Shown piece by piece: positions 24,709 through 32,238 of a stretch of DNA of 64,000 nucleotides. The position numbers and the translations under genes are program-made. Each line of letters opens with the position of its first letter. Position 1 is the stretch's first letter. The DNA lies in NCBI RefSeq assembly GCF_003627055.1, contig NZ_CP032624.1, positions 434,001 through 498,000 on the forward strand, read 5' to 3'. Origin of the DNA: Gryllotalpicola protaetiae (GTDB lineage: Bacteria > Actinomycetota > Actinomycetes > Actinomycetales > Microbacteriaceae). Under the pieces are notes generated by a model that saw nothing but the letters and a program-made list of their open reading frames with translations, did not search any database and was not told the origin of the DNA.

Positions 24709-26376
24709 TTACGACTGCGGCGAGTAGCTGCCCAGGGTGACGTCGGTCTGGTAGGTCTTGCCGTCGCGCACATAGGTGAGCTTGACGGTCGAGCCTGCAG
24801 CCGCCGAGCGGATCTGCGCCGTCAGGTCGTCGGAACTCGTGATCGGAACGCCGCCCACGTTGGTGACGACGTCACCCGCCTTGAGACCCGCGTTGCCCGC
24901 AGCGCTGCCCGAGTTCACCGACTCGATGTGAGCGCCGACGGTCGTGGCATCCTGCTGGGCAGCCGCATTGCTCACGGTCGCACCGAGCAGGCCGTGGGTC
25001 GCCTTGCCGCTGTCCTTCAGCTCATCGGCGATGCGGTGCGCGACCGCCGCGGGGATCGCGAAGCCGACGCCGATGTTTCCCGACTGCGTCGAACCGTCGC
25101 TCGAGCCGGTGCTCGCGATGGCGACGTTGATGCCGACGAGCTCGCCGCTGTCGTTGAGCAGCGCGCCACCCGAGTTGCCGGGGTTGATCGCGGCATCCGT
25201 CTGAATCGCGGGCACGAAGATGCTGCTGGTGTCAGAGGACTGCTGGCCCTGGTCGAACGGGTTGCCACCCCCGAAGCCGCCGCCGAACGGGTTCTGGTCG
25301 TCGTTGCCGCCGCTGCCGCCCGCCTGCTTCGGCGCGCTCGACTCGAGGGTCACGCTGCGGTTCAGCGCGCTGACGATGCCGTCGGTGACGGTGCCCTGCA
25401 GGCCGAGCGGCGCACCGATCGCGATCACCTGGTCGCCGACGTTGAGCTTCGTCGAATCGCCCCAGTTGATCGGGGTGAGGCCGGACGCGTTGTTCAGCTT
25501 GATGACGGCGAGGTCGTCGGTCGGATCCGTGCCGATGACCTTGGCCGTGTAGAGCGAGCCGTCATTGGTCTGCACCTGGATCTGGCCGTCGGACTCGTCG
25601 CCGTCGAGCGTCACGACGTGCGTGTTGGTCAGGATGTAGCCGTCATCGGTCAGGATCACGCCCGACCCCGTGCCGGATTCCTGCTGCCCCGTCACGTTGA
25701 TCGTGACCACGCTGTTCGAGGCCTTCGCGGCGACGGCGGTGACCTGCGTCGCGTTCTTCGGGTCCTGCACGGTGATGTTCGAGGCGCCGCTACCGCCGCC
25801 GCTGATGCTCACGGGGGTGCCACTGTTGTGGTTCGCGAGAGCGTTGACGCCGCCCGCGACACCGCCGCCGAGCAGTCCGCCGACGACCAGAGCGGCCGCG
25901 ATGATCGCGATCGACTTGCCGGTCAGGGTGCTCCTGGGCTTCTGGACCTGCGGCTGGCCAGGTTGGCCGGGCTGGGGCTGCTGGCCGATGTTCATCGGCT
26001 GCGGCGAGGTGAACTGCGCGTAGTAGGGGTGCTGCTGGGGCTGCTGGGGGGCCTGCTGCTGAGGCTGCGCGTACCCGCCGAGCGGCTGCGTCGGCTGCGT
26101 GTGCTGGTAGCCGGGCTGGTACGTGCCCGGGTACGGCTGGGTCGACTGCGGAGGCTGCTGCGCCGCCGGCTGTGCGGGCTGGCCCGGCTGCTGCGACGCA
26201 TACTCACCCCATCGCGGAGCCTGCGGCGCGGCCGGCTGAGCAGGCGTCGCAGGCTGCTGAGGGGCGGATGCCTGCGCGGGCGCCTGCCATTCGGGCTGCT
26301 GCGCCGCGGTCGGGTTCTCGGGCTGGGCGCTCTCGGGCTGCTCTGGGTTCACAGGCTCGTTCGCGTTGTCGCTCAT
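24709..26376 (-). CDS. HtrA/DegP-type membrane-anchored serine protease with PDZ domain
   Basis: A ~555-residue protease for misfolded or envelope proteins. From ATG 26376: a Gln/Pro-rich cytoplasmic region (about 1-145), one membrane helix (IAIIAAALVVGGLLGGGVAGGV, about 157-177), an extracytoplasmic trypsin-like domain (about 205-445) and a PDZ domain (about 460-550). The catalytic triad is visible as His253 (TNTHVV), Asp288 (DPTDDLAVIKL) and Ser402 (NPGNSGGALL). A Gly-rich insert of about 30 residues (GGNDDQNPFGGGFGGGNPF) lies between beta-barrels and is longer than usual. The short upstream extension to 26409 is unlikely to be translated. Actinobacterial relatives act in envelope stress. 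Confidence 0.9.
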   Translation of the reverse strand: MSDNANEPVNPEQPESAQPENPTAAQQPEWQAPAQASAPQQPATPAQPAAPQAPRWGEYASQQPGQPAQPAAQQPPQSTQPYPGTYQPGYQHTQPTQPLGGYAQPQQQAPQQPQQHPYYAQFTSPQPMNIGQQPQPGQPGQPQVQKPRSTLTGKSIAIIAAALVVGGLLGGGVAGGVNALANHNSGTPVSISGGGSGASNITVQDPKNATQVTAVAAKASNSVVTINVTGQQESGTGSGVILTDDGYILTNTHVVTLDGDESDGQIQVQTNDGSLYTAKVIGTDPTDDLAVIKLNNASGLTPINWGDSTKLNVGDQVIAIGAPLGLQGTVTDGIVSALNRSVTLESSAPKQAGGSGGNDDQNPFGGGFGGGNPFDQGQQSSDTSSIFVPAIQTDAAINPGNSGGALLNDSGELVGINVAIASTGSSDGSTQSGNIGVGFAIPAAVAHRIADELKDSGKATHGLLGATVSNAAAQQDATTVGAHIESVNSGSAAGNAGLKAGDVVTNVGGVPITSSDDLTAQIRSAAAGSTVKLTYVRDGKTYQTDVTLGSYSPQS

Positions 26377-26495
26377 GGGTGTCGCTCCTTTTCCAAGCAC
26401 GTCAAGCATCCGACGCGAAGCTGTGCGGACGTTATGACGACTCTTGGAGGCGTCTCGAATATCGCCAAGTGTTACGGGCGACTAGTTGCCATGAG

Positions 26496-27284
26496 TTAAC
26501 AACCTGGTCCTGAGGGATTTTCGTCGCACGTCTTGCCGACCAGCACGGTCTTCACGCCCTTCACCGTCACGGTGATCGGGTCGGAGGTCAGGCCCAGCGT
26601 ACCCGCGATGTCGGCCCACCCCTGGCCTGCGAACTGATAGCGAGCGGCGAATTCGACGGTGACGGTCACCGCGTACGTGCCTCGCTCTGCATAGGCGTGG
26701 CTGGTGGGTGTTCTCGAGAAGGCAGGCAGGCCGGATGCCTCCCACGTCAGCCCCGGCGTCGCGGCCGACTGCCCCATCCCGTCGCCGTACCGCCAATCGT
26801 ATGCGACCGGGGTGAAGTGCACGGTCACGGGCTGTCCGAGCAGCTCGCCCGCCTGCTCCCGCTCCCCCGCGCTCGCGATGAAGTTGGTCTCGGCCCCGGC
26901 GATCGTCCACCCGTCCGGTTCGGACACGACGGTCGGATTCCCCACGAGGAACCGTGCCACGTCGACAACCCCGGGCGCACCCGGCGTCGAAGCCGGCGCG
27001 GTCCCGGTCGACCCCGGGCACCCATCACTCGAGTCGCAAACCACCCCGCGAGGGTTGGCGCCGCCCTTCCAAGGCACTGGGGGTGGTACAGAATCCCCAT
27101 CCGCGTCATGTCTCGTCCCTGAAGCAGTGGAAGGTTGGCGCGGCGAGGCTGAATCTCCATGAGTTTCGGCATTCACGTCAGCGCCATGCTCCTCCCAGTG
27201 GCCCGAGGTCGCGGGATCAGCGGCTCCCAGATAACCACCGCCTAGAAGGGCGATCACCAACGCGGCTCCGGCTAAGCCTTGCAA
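26496..27284 (-). CDS. secreted or membrane-anchored PKD-like domain protein, unknown
   Basis: A 262-residue protein with an N-terminal hydrophobic segment (GLAGAALVIALLGGGYLGAA, signal or anchor). A low-complexity Ser/Pro/Asp region with a Cys pair follows (VVCDSSDGCPGSTG), then a beta-rich domain from about residue 105. YDWRYGDGMGQSA and SHAYAERGTYAVTVTVEF are the WxFGDG and HxYxxxGxYxVxVTV signatures of PKD-type immunoglobulin folds. A C-terminal Cys pair (KTCDENPSGPGC) may form a disulphide. It overlaps the preceding lipoprotein gene by 13 bases, so the two are co-expressed. The function is unknown; a surface structural or adhesion role is inference. Confidence 0.68.
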   Translation of the reverse strand: MQGLAGAALVIALLGGGYLGAADPATSGHWEEHGADVNAETHGDSASPRQPSTASGTRHDADGDSVPPPVPWKGGANPRGVVCDSSDGCPGSTGTAPASTPGAPGVVDVARFLVGNPTVVSEPDGWTIAGAETNFIASAGEREQAGELLGQPVTVHFTPVAYDWRYGDGMGQSAATPGLTWEASGLPAFSRTPTSHAYAERGTYAVTVTVEFAARYQFAGQGWADIAGTLGLTSDPITVTVKGVKTVLVGKTCDENPSGPGC

Positions 27285-27841
27285 ATTCCGCCACCGCTCC
27301 AGTAGTCGATCGACTGGACGACGAGTTTGTTGGAGGACGTGCCCTCAAGCTCGATCAGGTAGGACACGAAATCCGCGCGACTCGGGTCAACGAGGGACAT
27401 GCCCGTGTCGTCCAGAATGTCCACACCAGAAAGGTCCTCGCAAACGTACATCCGAATCACCGCCTCACCACCGTCTTGACGATGAGATTCGAGCTGAGTG
27501 TTGTTGATGACAGTGCTCCCGGTCGCGTGAGCGTGTTGCGATCGGTATTTCGCCGCAGTCTCTTGCTCGTGTTTATAGCCGTCTGCCGACACGAGCGAGC
27601 GCAGCGGGCCGGGGTCCGTCCACCCGGCACTAGCCACGCGATCAGATGCTGCCTCGAATTGCGTAAAGGTGGTTGTCGCCGCTGCGAGGGCGTCGGCGTC
27701 TGACGTGAAGACCGGGGTCGGGGTTGATTTCGGAGTCTTGGTCGGCTCGGCCGCGGGGTGCGACGGCGTGCAGGCGGCCAGCAACGAGGCGGCGAGCGCG
27801 AGCGCGCATGCTGCGAGGACCGTGCGACCAGGAATCCGCAT
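27272..27841 (-). CDS. small lipoprotein, unknown function
   Basis: A ~189-residue protein. From ATG 27841 it begins MRIPGRTVLAACALALAASLLAACTPS, a signal peptide with lipobox LLAAC. A Pro/Thr-rich spacer leads into a compact domain with alternating strands (GEAVIRMYVCEDLSGVDILDDTG; FVSYLIELEGTSSNKLVVQSIDYWSGGGICKA) resembling nuclear-transport-factor-2-like lipoproteins, though I do not claim that family. Two Cys in the mature domain could be a disulphide. It forms a two-gene unit with the PKD-like gene. Paralogous lipoprotein/PKD pairs are common in Microbacteriaceae, their role unassigned. Confidence 0.72.
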   Translation of the reverse strand: MRIPGRTVLAACALALAASLLAACTPSHPAAEPTKTPKSTPTPVFTSDADALAAATTTFTQFEAASDRVASAGWTDPGPLRSLVSADGYKHEQETAAKYRSQHAHATGSTVINNTQLESHRQDGGEAVIRMYVCEDLSGVDILDDTGMSLVDPSRADFVSYLIELEGTSSNKLVVQSIDYWSGGGICKA

Positions 27842-27913
27842 GGCCCAAAGGTAGGCCATCGCCGAAAACCGGTGCCTGGTCTTTCCACAGGCGCGCACGG
27901 TTCGTCACGATCC

Positions 27914-27960
27914 GCACGATTCGTCACCCCGATCGTCGCGTTCGGGGTGACACATCGTGC
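27914..27960. repeat. long imperfect inverted repeat between divergent genes
   Basis: TCACCCCGA at 27924-27932 pairs perfectly with TCGGGGTGA at 27942-27950. Outside a 3-base mismatch, GCACGAT at 27914-27920 pairs with ATCGTGC at 27954-27960. The left part is also a direct repeat of GCACGGTTCGTCAC at 27895-27908. It sits between the lipoprotein gene and the aminotransferase gene and could be an operator or a dispersed hairpin element. Confidence 0.5.
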
Positions 27961-27994
27961 GTCGGGTGATCGGCACGGCCCTAGCGTTGACCTC

Positions 27995-29191
27995 ATGCAG
28001 ATTCCCGGACCCTGGCGCCGCGCAGCGGCCGGCGCCGGCCTGCTCGCGGCCGACGGCAGCACCGCGTCCACGATCTTCGCCGAGATGAGCGCCCTCGCGC
28101 TCACGACGAACGCGATCAACCTCGGCCAGGGATTCCCCGACGAAGACGGCCCTCGCGAAGTCCTCGACGCGGCATCCGAAGCGATCAAGAACGGCGTCAA
28201 TCAGTACCCGCCCGGCATCGGAATCCCGCAGCTCCGCCACGCGATCGCCGACCACCAGCACCACTTCTACGGCCTCGAGTACGACCCCGACCGCGAGGTG
28301 CTCGTCACAGCCGGCGCGACCGAGGCCCTCGCCGCCACCCTGCTCGCCCTGGTCGAGCCCGGCGACGAGGTCGTCACGTTCGAGCCGTTCTATGACGCAT
28401 ACGGCGCCCTCATCGGCCTCGCCGGCGGCACCCACGTCACGGTCCCCCTCAAAGCCCCTGAATTCACGCCGGATCTCGACCAGCTGACCGCGAGCGTCAC
28501 CGACAAGACCAAGGTCATCCTCGTCAACAACCCGCACAACCCGACCGGCGCGACTTTCGACGACGCGACGCTGCGAACCATCGTCGAGCTCGCCGAACGG
28601 CACGGCGCCTACATCGTCACCGACGAGGTCTACGAGCACCTGCGGTTCGAGACGCCGCACACGCCCATCGCGAGCATCCCTGGGGCATCCGACCGGACCA
28701 TCTCGATCTCCAGCGGCGGAAAGACGTTCGCGACCACCGGCTGGAAGATCGGCTGGGTCATGGCGAAGCCCGAGCTGATCACCGCGATCCTCGCGGTCAA
28801 GCAGTTCCTCACCTACGTCAACGGGGCGCCGTTCCAGCCCGCCATCGCGGTCGGCCTGGGACTGCCCGACGCGTTCTTCCAGACGGTGGCCACCACGCTC
28901 AAAGCCAAGCGCGACCTGCTCAGCGCCGGGTTGCGCACCGCAGGATTCGACGTGTTCCCCTCGCGCGGCTCCTATTTCGTGGTGGCGGATGCCGCACCCC
29001 TCGGCTTCCCCGACGCCGTCGAGTTCTGCCGCGAGCTCCCGCACCGAGCCGGCGTCGTGGCGATCCCGCTGTCGGCCTTCTACTCGGATGCCAACCGAGA
29101 CCAGGCCAAGTCGCTCGTGCGCTTCGCGTTCTGCAAGAAGGTCGACGTGCTCGAGGAAGCGAGCGGGCGGCTCGCCGGGCTGCGTGGCTGA
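27995..29191 (+). CDS. PLP-dependent class I/II aminotransferase
   Basis: A ~398-residue fold-type I aminotransferase. Features seen are INLGQGFPDEDGP, NQYPPGIGIPQLRHAIA, TAGATEALAATLLAL, VNNPHNPTGATFDD (the NPTG substrate loop), VTDEVYEHLRF and SSGGKTFATTGWKIGWV, in which the Lys binds PLP. A C-terminal Arg in VRFAFCKK binds the substrate carboxylate. This subgroup holds methionine/kynurenine aminotransferases and the actinobacterial DapC-type succinyldiaminopimelate transaminase; sequence alone does not separate them. ATG 27995 fits the family length. It converges with the nitrilase gene across a short repeat-like gap. Confidence 0.85.
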   Translation: MQIPGPWRRAAAGAGLLAADGSTASTIFAEMSALALTTNAINLGQGFPDEDGPREVLDAASEAIKNGVNQYPPGIGIPQLRHAIADHQHHFYGLEYDPDREVLVTAGATEALAATLLALVEPGDEVVTFEPFYDAYGALIGLAGGTHVTVPLKAPEFTPDLDQLTASVTDKTKVILVNNPHNPTGATFDDATLRTIVELAERHGAYIVTDEVYEHLRFETPHTPIASIPGASDRTISISSGGKTFATTGWKIGWVMAKPELITAILAVKQFLTYVNGAPFQPAIAVGLGLPDAFFQTVATTLKAKRDLLSAGLRTAGFDVFPSRGSYFVVADAAPLGFPDAVEFCRELPHRAGVVAIPLSAFYSDANRDQAKSLVRFAFCKKVDVLEEASGRLAGLRG

Positions 29192-29254
29192 TCGTTTCGA
29201 GACGCGCCTTCGGTCCTCGCGAGCGCAGCTCGCGCGGCGAACGCTCAACGATCG
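29189..29254. repeat. intergenic inverted element at a convergent gene junction
   Basis: The junction begins TGATCGTTTCGAGACGCGCC and ends with CTCAACGATC, so GATCGTT plus GAG recurs in inverted form at both ends. The element contains the stop codons of both flanking genes. From memory, similar GTTTCGAGACGCG...CTCAACGA junctions recur in Microbacteriaceae genomes, probably acting as bidirectional terminators. Only one copy is in this window. Confidence 0.4.
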
Positions 29255-30057
29255 GTGATCGGCTCCACGCGATAACGCCGCAGCGCGAGCGCCGGATTCA
29301 CGCCACGCACGTCGCGCACCCGCTCTGACGAGACGACGGCGAGCGCTGCATCCGCCTCGTCTTCGAGCTCGGCCAACACGATGCCCATGGGGTCGACGAT
29401 CAGCGATGCGCCGACTCCCACGGGCGGGATGTGGTCAGACGCCGCCACATAGACCGTGTTCTCGATCGCCCGCGCCGTGATCAACGTGCGCCAGTGATGC
29501 AGCTTGAGATTGCCGTGCACCCACTCGCTCGGCACGAGCACGAGCTCGGCCCCGGCGTCGACGATGCGGCGTGTCACCTCGGGGAAGCGCAGGTCGTAGC
29601 AGGTCTGCAGCCCGACGGTCAGGCCACCGGCGGCGAACACCTGGGGCTCGGCCAGCTCGCCGGGCGCCACCCACTCGGACTCCCGTGCGCCGAACGCGTC
29701 GTACAGATGCTGCTTGCGATAGCTCGCCACAAGGCCTTTGCCTGGCGCGACGGCCACGACGGTGTTCGTGAAGCGGCCGGGCTGGTCAGACGTCTCCGCC
29801 ATTCCTGCCACGACCGTGACCCCGCGCTCGTCGGCGAGCGCCGACAGCGCCTCGACGAACGGCCCGTCGAGGGGCTCGGCCGCGTCGAGAAAGGCCGCCC
29901 CCACCGGGTTCACGAAGAACGATGAGTACTCGGGAAAGACGGCCAGCTGGGCGCCGCGTTCGGCCGCGGCATCCGTCAGCGCACGGATCGTCTCGAGGTT
30001 GGCATCGGTGTCAGCGCCCGGCGCGAACTGTGCGACGGCGACCGAGAGCTCACTCAC
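29245..30057 (-). CDS. carbon-nitrogen hydrolase (nitrilase superfamily)
   Basis: A 270-residue amidase-type enzyme. The catalytic Glu43 (AVFPEYSSFF), Lys115 (YRKQHLYDAFG) and Cys153 (LQTCYDLRFPE) are all present, the full Glu-Lys-Cys triad of the superfamily. The YDLRFPE context is typical of the omega-amidase/deaminated-glutathione amidase branch (Nit2/YafV-like), which repairs alpha-ketoacid amides or damaged metabolites; that is inference. The GTG start overlaps the stop of the GH26 fragment as GTGA, so the upstream remnant still provides its translation context. Confidence 0.88.
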   Translation of the reverse strand: MSELSVAVAQFAPGADTDANLETIRALTDAAAERGAQLAVFPEYSSFFVNPVGAAFLDAAEPLDGPFVEALSALADERGVTVVAGMAETSDQPGRFTNTVVAVAPGKGLVASYRKQHLYDAFGARESEWVAPGELAEPQVFAAGGLTVGLQTCYDLRFPEVTRRIVDAGAELVLVPSEWVHGNLKLHHWRTLITARAIENTVYVAASDHIPPVGVGASLIVDPMGIVLAELEDEADAALAVVSSERVRDVRGVNPALALRRYRVEPITDR

Positions 30058-30551
30058 GATTCGACTCTATAGACCACAGTGCGCAGGCCGGAGAGGCCGG
30101 ACAGATACTCGACGGTGAACCGTCCGAGCGCATCGAATTCCTCCGGCGTCGCGCACGGATGCTCGCCGCCGACGGTCCACCAGAAGCGGTCCCCCGCGTG
30201 CTCGTGGAAAAGGTCGAACACGAGTGGAATGGGCTGACCAGAAGCATCCGTCAGCTGCTCGATGAACATGGCGACGTGATCGAGCCAGCGCACATACTTC
30301 TCATGGTTGTCACCACCAGGCAGAACGGATGCCACCGACATTGGCGCCGTGTTGTGACCGGCGTCGCCGTGCGTGAGCGGATTCACCGAGCTCCAGTGCA
30401 GCACGATGGGGATCCCGGCTTCATGCGCATCGCGGATCTGTCTGGCGAGCGTCAGGAACGGGACCCCGGCGACGTTGTGCCCGGCCAGCACTTCGATGCC
30501 ACCGATCTCGAAGACGGTCGCATGGGCATCGATCGGAGGCGTCTCCGCCAT
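30054..30551 (-). pseudogene. glycoside hydrolase family 26 remnant, truncated at both ends
   Basis: A 165-residue frame matching the middle of GH26 beta-mannanase-type enzymes. Visible pieces are GIPIVLHWSSVNP, TAPMSVASVLPGGDNHEKYVRWLDHVAMFIEQL, PLVFDLFHEHAGDRFWWTVGG (the acid/base Glu in FHEH, with FWW following) and FDALGRFTVEYLSGLSGL. Family members are usually 300 residues or more. Here the start of the barrel is missing, and the frame stops at VVYRVES, before the strand with the nucleophile Glu. There is no signal peptide. It is probably catalytically dead, though the frame is open and coupled to the nitrilase, so it may still be translated. Confidence 0.68.
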
Positions 30552-30582
30552 GCCCCAGAGCCTACGGAAGTCGGCCCTCGAT

Positions 30583-30611
30583 TTCGCGAGTGGTTCACAA
30601 GCTGGTAAAGT
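30583..30611 (+). promoter_or_regulatory. probable promoter of the initiator tRNA gene
   Basis: A TTCGCG -35-like box (30583-30588) and TAAAGT -10 (30606-30611) are 17 bases apart, and the tRNA begins 12 bases after the -10. Position and spacing support it; the -35 is weak. Confidence 0.45.
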
Positions 30612-30623
30612 GATCTCTTGTGA

Positions 30624-30700
30624 CGCGGGGTGGAGCAGCTCGGTAGCTCGCTGGGCTCATAACCCAGAGGTCGCAGGTTCAAATCCTGTCCCCGCAACCA
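30624..30700 (+). tRNA. initiator tRNA-Met (anticodon CAT)
   Basis: A 77-base cloverleaf: acceptor CGCGGGG pairs with CCCCGC, D-arm GGAGCAGCTCGGTAGCTC, anticodon stem CTGGG/CCCAG with loop CTCATAA (anticodon CAT), and T-arm CAGGTTCAAATCCTG. Two initiator hallmarks are visible: the C1-A72 mismatch at the acceptor end and three consecutive G-C pairs in the anticodon stem. CCA is encoded (30698-30700). A rho-independent terminator follows directly. Confidence 0.96.
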
Positions 30701-30702
30701 AT

Positions 30703-30736
30703 AACCCCCGGTCAGAGGCAATTCTGACCGGGGGTT
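30703..30736 (+). terminator. rho-independent terminator after tRNA-fMet
   Basis: AACCCCCGGTCAG (30703-30715) and CTGACCGGGGGTT (30724-30736) form a perfect 13-bp stem with an 8-base loop, followed by a T-rich CCTCTTTGTC. It also lies just past the stop of the convergent PPOX-fold gene and may serve both directions. Confidence 0.9.
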
Positions 30737-30745
30737 CCTCTTTGT

Positions 30746-31237
30746 CTAGCCGACCTGCACCTGCGCGAACAGCTCGGTCAGCGCCTCGGTGTAGACGGTC
30801 TCGAAGTCGATCAGCTTCGCCCAGCTCGGCGTGATCGTCACGGTCGCCCACTCCGGGTGCAGCGGGGCGAGGGCAGAGTCGATGAACCCCGTGACGTCGG
30901 CGCCGAGCGTGCGTGTCGTCGCATCGAGGTACTGGTCGGGTAGTCCCTCGCTGAGTTCGACCGCGGCGGTGCCGCGCACGAGCAATGCCCTCGCCGGCCA
31001 CGCCCCGGTCGTGTCGATCGACAGCGCGATGCGCGGGTCGGCCTGCAGTGCGGCGACTTTCCGCGCGTGCAACGGTGACGACACCCGGAACAGGCCGTCA
31101 TTGAGCGTGTACGAGATCGGCACGGACCGCGGCGCGCCGTCGAGTCCGGTGTAGGCGATGTGGGCGGGGATGTTCGAGGCGAACAACTCCTGAGCGAGCG
31201 GGCTCGACAGTATTTCGGTGACGGATTCCGGGGTCAC
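30746..31237 (-). CDS. pyridoxamine 5'-phosphate oxidase-fold (PPOX/F420-type) protein
   Basis: A 163-residue split-barrel flavin- or F420-binding family protein. The N-terminal strand-turn AHIAYTGLDGAPRSVPISYTLNDGLFRVSSPLHARKVAALQADPRIALSID follows the usual order for this fold, with LHARKVAAL as the conserved Arg-Lys phosphate contact. It acts alone in the cytosol; the substrate is not predictable. It converges with the tRNA gene, sharing the terminator region, and has no operon partner. Confidence 0.82.
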   Translation of the reverse strand: MTPESVTEILSSPLAQELFASNIPAHIAYTGLDGAPRSVPISYTLNDGLFRVSSPLHARKVAALQADPRIALSIDTTGAWPARALLVRGTAAVELSEGLPDQYLDATTRTLGADVTGFIDSALAPLHPEWATVTITPSWAKLIDFETVYTEALTELFAQVQVG

Positions 31238-31362
31238 GCGCGCACGCTAGGCATCCACCCGCCGCCCGGCAATGCGCGAATGCGCGTAACCTCCGCCGGG
31301 CCGCGCCGCGTAAACGCGAGCGTACCGACCACGACATGGGCACGCTCGGTCATCCTGCGACG

Positions 31363-32145
31363 CTAGCCGCGGGCGAGGACGACATCGTGCTGCGTTACGT
31401 CGTGTTCCTCGCCGATGAGCCCGCGGCGCTGCGCGATGCGGATCGCCTGCACGCGGTCGTGGCAGTCGAGCTTCTCGTAGATGTGCTCGACGTGCTTGCG
31501 CACGGTGCGGGGGCTGATGCGCAGCACGAATCCGATCTGGGTCGCGGTCAGCCCCTCGGCGAGCAGGTGGAGAACCGCGGTCTCGCGGCCGGTGAGCGGC
31601 GACTCGGCCGCCGACGCCGGCCCGCGCTGCGTCGCCTTGAAGGTGTCGAAGGCCGCAACCAAGGGCTGCACGGCGGCCGCGACCCCCATCTCGGCATCCG
31701 TGAAATCACTCTCGGCGCGGTTGAGGACCCAACCCGCCCAGACCGTGCCCGGCATCGGACGCAGCGGGATGGCGAGCTGGTGCTTCATACCCATCGGCAC
31801 GAACAGCTCGCGGTACACACGATGCTCGAGCCAGGCGCGCCCCGGCACGATGTCGCTGAGCCGTCGCGGGGCGACCGACATACGGTCGGCCACGAAGGCG
31901 ATCAGCATCGGATGCTCGAAGAACGTGTCCATGAGAGGAACGAGGACCGAGTCGCTCGTGAGCACAGGGGTGTCGCTCCACACCGCGACCTGGCGCATGG
32001 CCCCGTCGCCCTCGAGGGCTCCCGCGGAATCCGCCTGCACGAGCCGGCGCAGCGCGCCTGCGACAACCGATGCCCGGTCGGCGCTCAGCCAGCTGCCCTC
32101 GAGGTCATAGCTGAGGCCGAGCACACGATTCAGGACATCCGTCAT
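31363..32145 (-). CDS. LuxR-family transcriptional regulator
   Basis: A 260-residue regulator with a C-terminal LuxR/GerE helix-turn-helix (about residues 190-250): LTGRETAVLHLLAEGLTATQIGFVLRISPRTVRKHVEHIYEKLDCHDRVQAIRIAQRRGL. The N-terminal ~180 residues (SYDLEGSWLSADRASVVAGALRRLVQADSAG) look like a GAF-like sensor and carry no receiver phosphorylation site, so this is not a canonical response regulator. It lies downstream of the xylanase gene on the same strand, 93 bases away. Direct repeats upstream of its start may be its own binding sites. Confidence 0.85.
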   Translation of the reverse strand: MTDVLNRVLGLSYDLEGSWLSADRASVVAGALRRLVQADSAGALEGDGAMRQVAVWSDTPVLTSDSVLVPLMDTFFEHPMLIAFVADRMSVAPRRLSDIVPGRAWLEHRVYRELFVPMGMKHQLAIPLRPMPGTVWAGWVLNRAESDFTDAEMGVAAAVQPLVAAFDTFKATQRGPASAAESPLTGRETAVLHLLAEGLTATQIGFVLRISPRTVRKHVEHIYEKLDCHDRVQAIRIAQRRGLIGEEHDVTQHDVVLARG

Positions 32146-32178
32146 GATTCCCCCCGCCCGCGGGAAACGCCGTCACCA

Positions 32179-32215
32179 ATGGTGCAAACGATGGTACGAC
32201 CATGGTGAGCAAACG
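32179..32215. promoter_or_regulatory. direct repeats upstream of the LuxR-type gene
   Basis: ATGGTGCAAACG (32179-32190) recurs as ATGGTGAGCAAACG (32202-32215), and both are flanked by GTCACC on their outer sides. They lie 34-70 bases ahead of the regulator's start codon. Possible autoregulatory sites; no second locus in the window carries them. Confidence 0.35.
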
Positions 32216-32238
32216 TCACCCGCGGGCGGAGGCGACCG

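Noticed and set aside
27758-27994. N-terminal extension of the aminotransferase.
   Set aside because: It covers the divergent lipoprotein gene and the hairpin region, and the family begins near ATG 27995.
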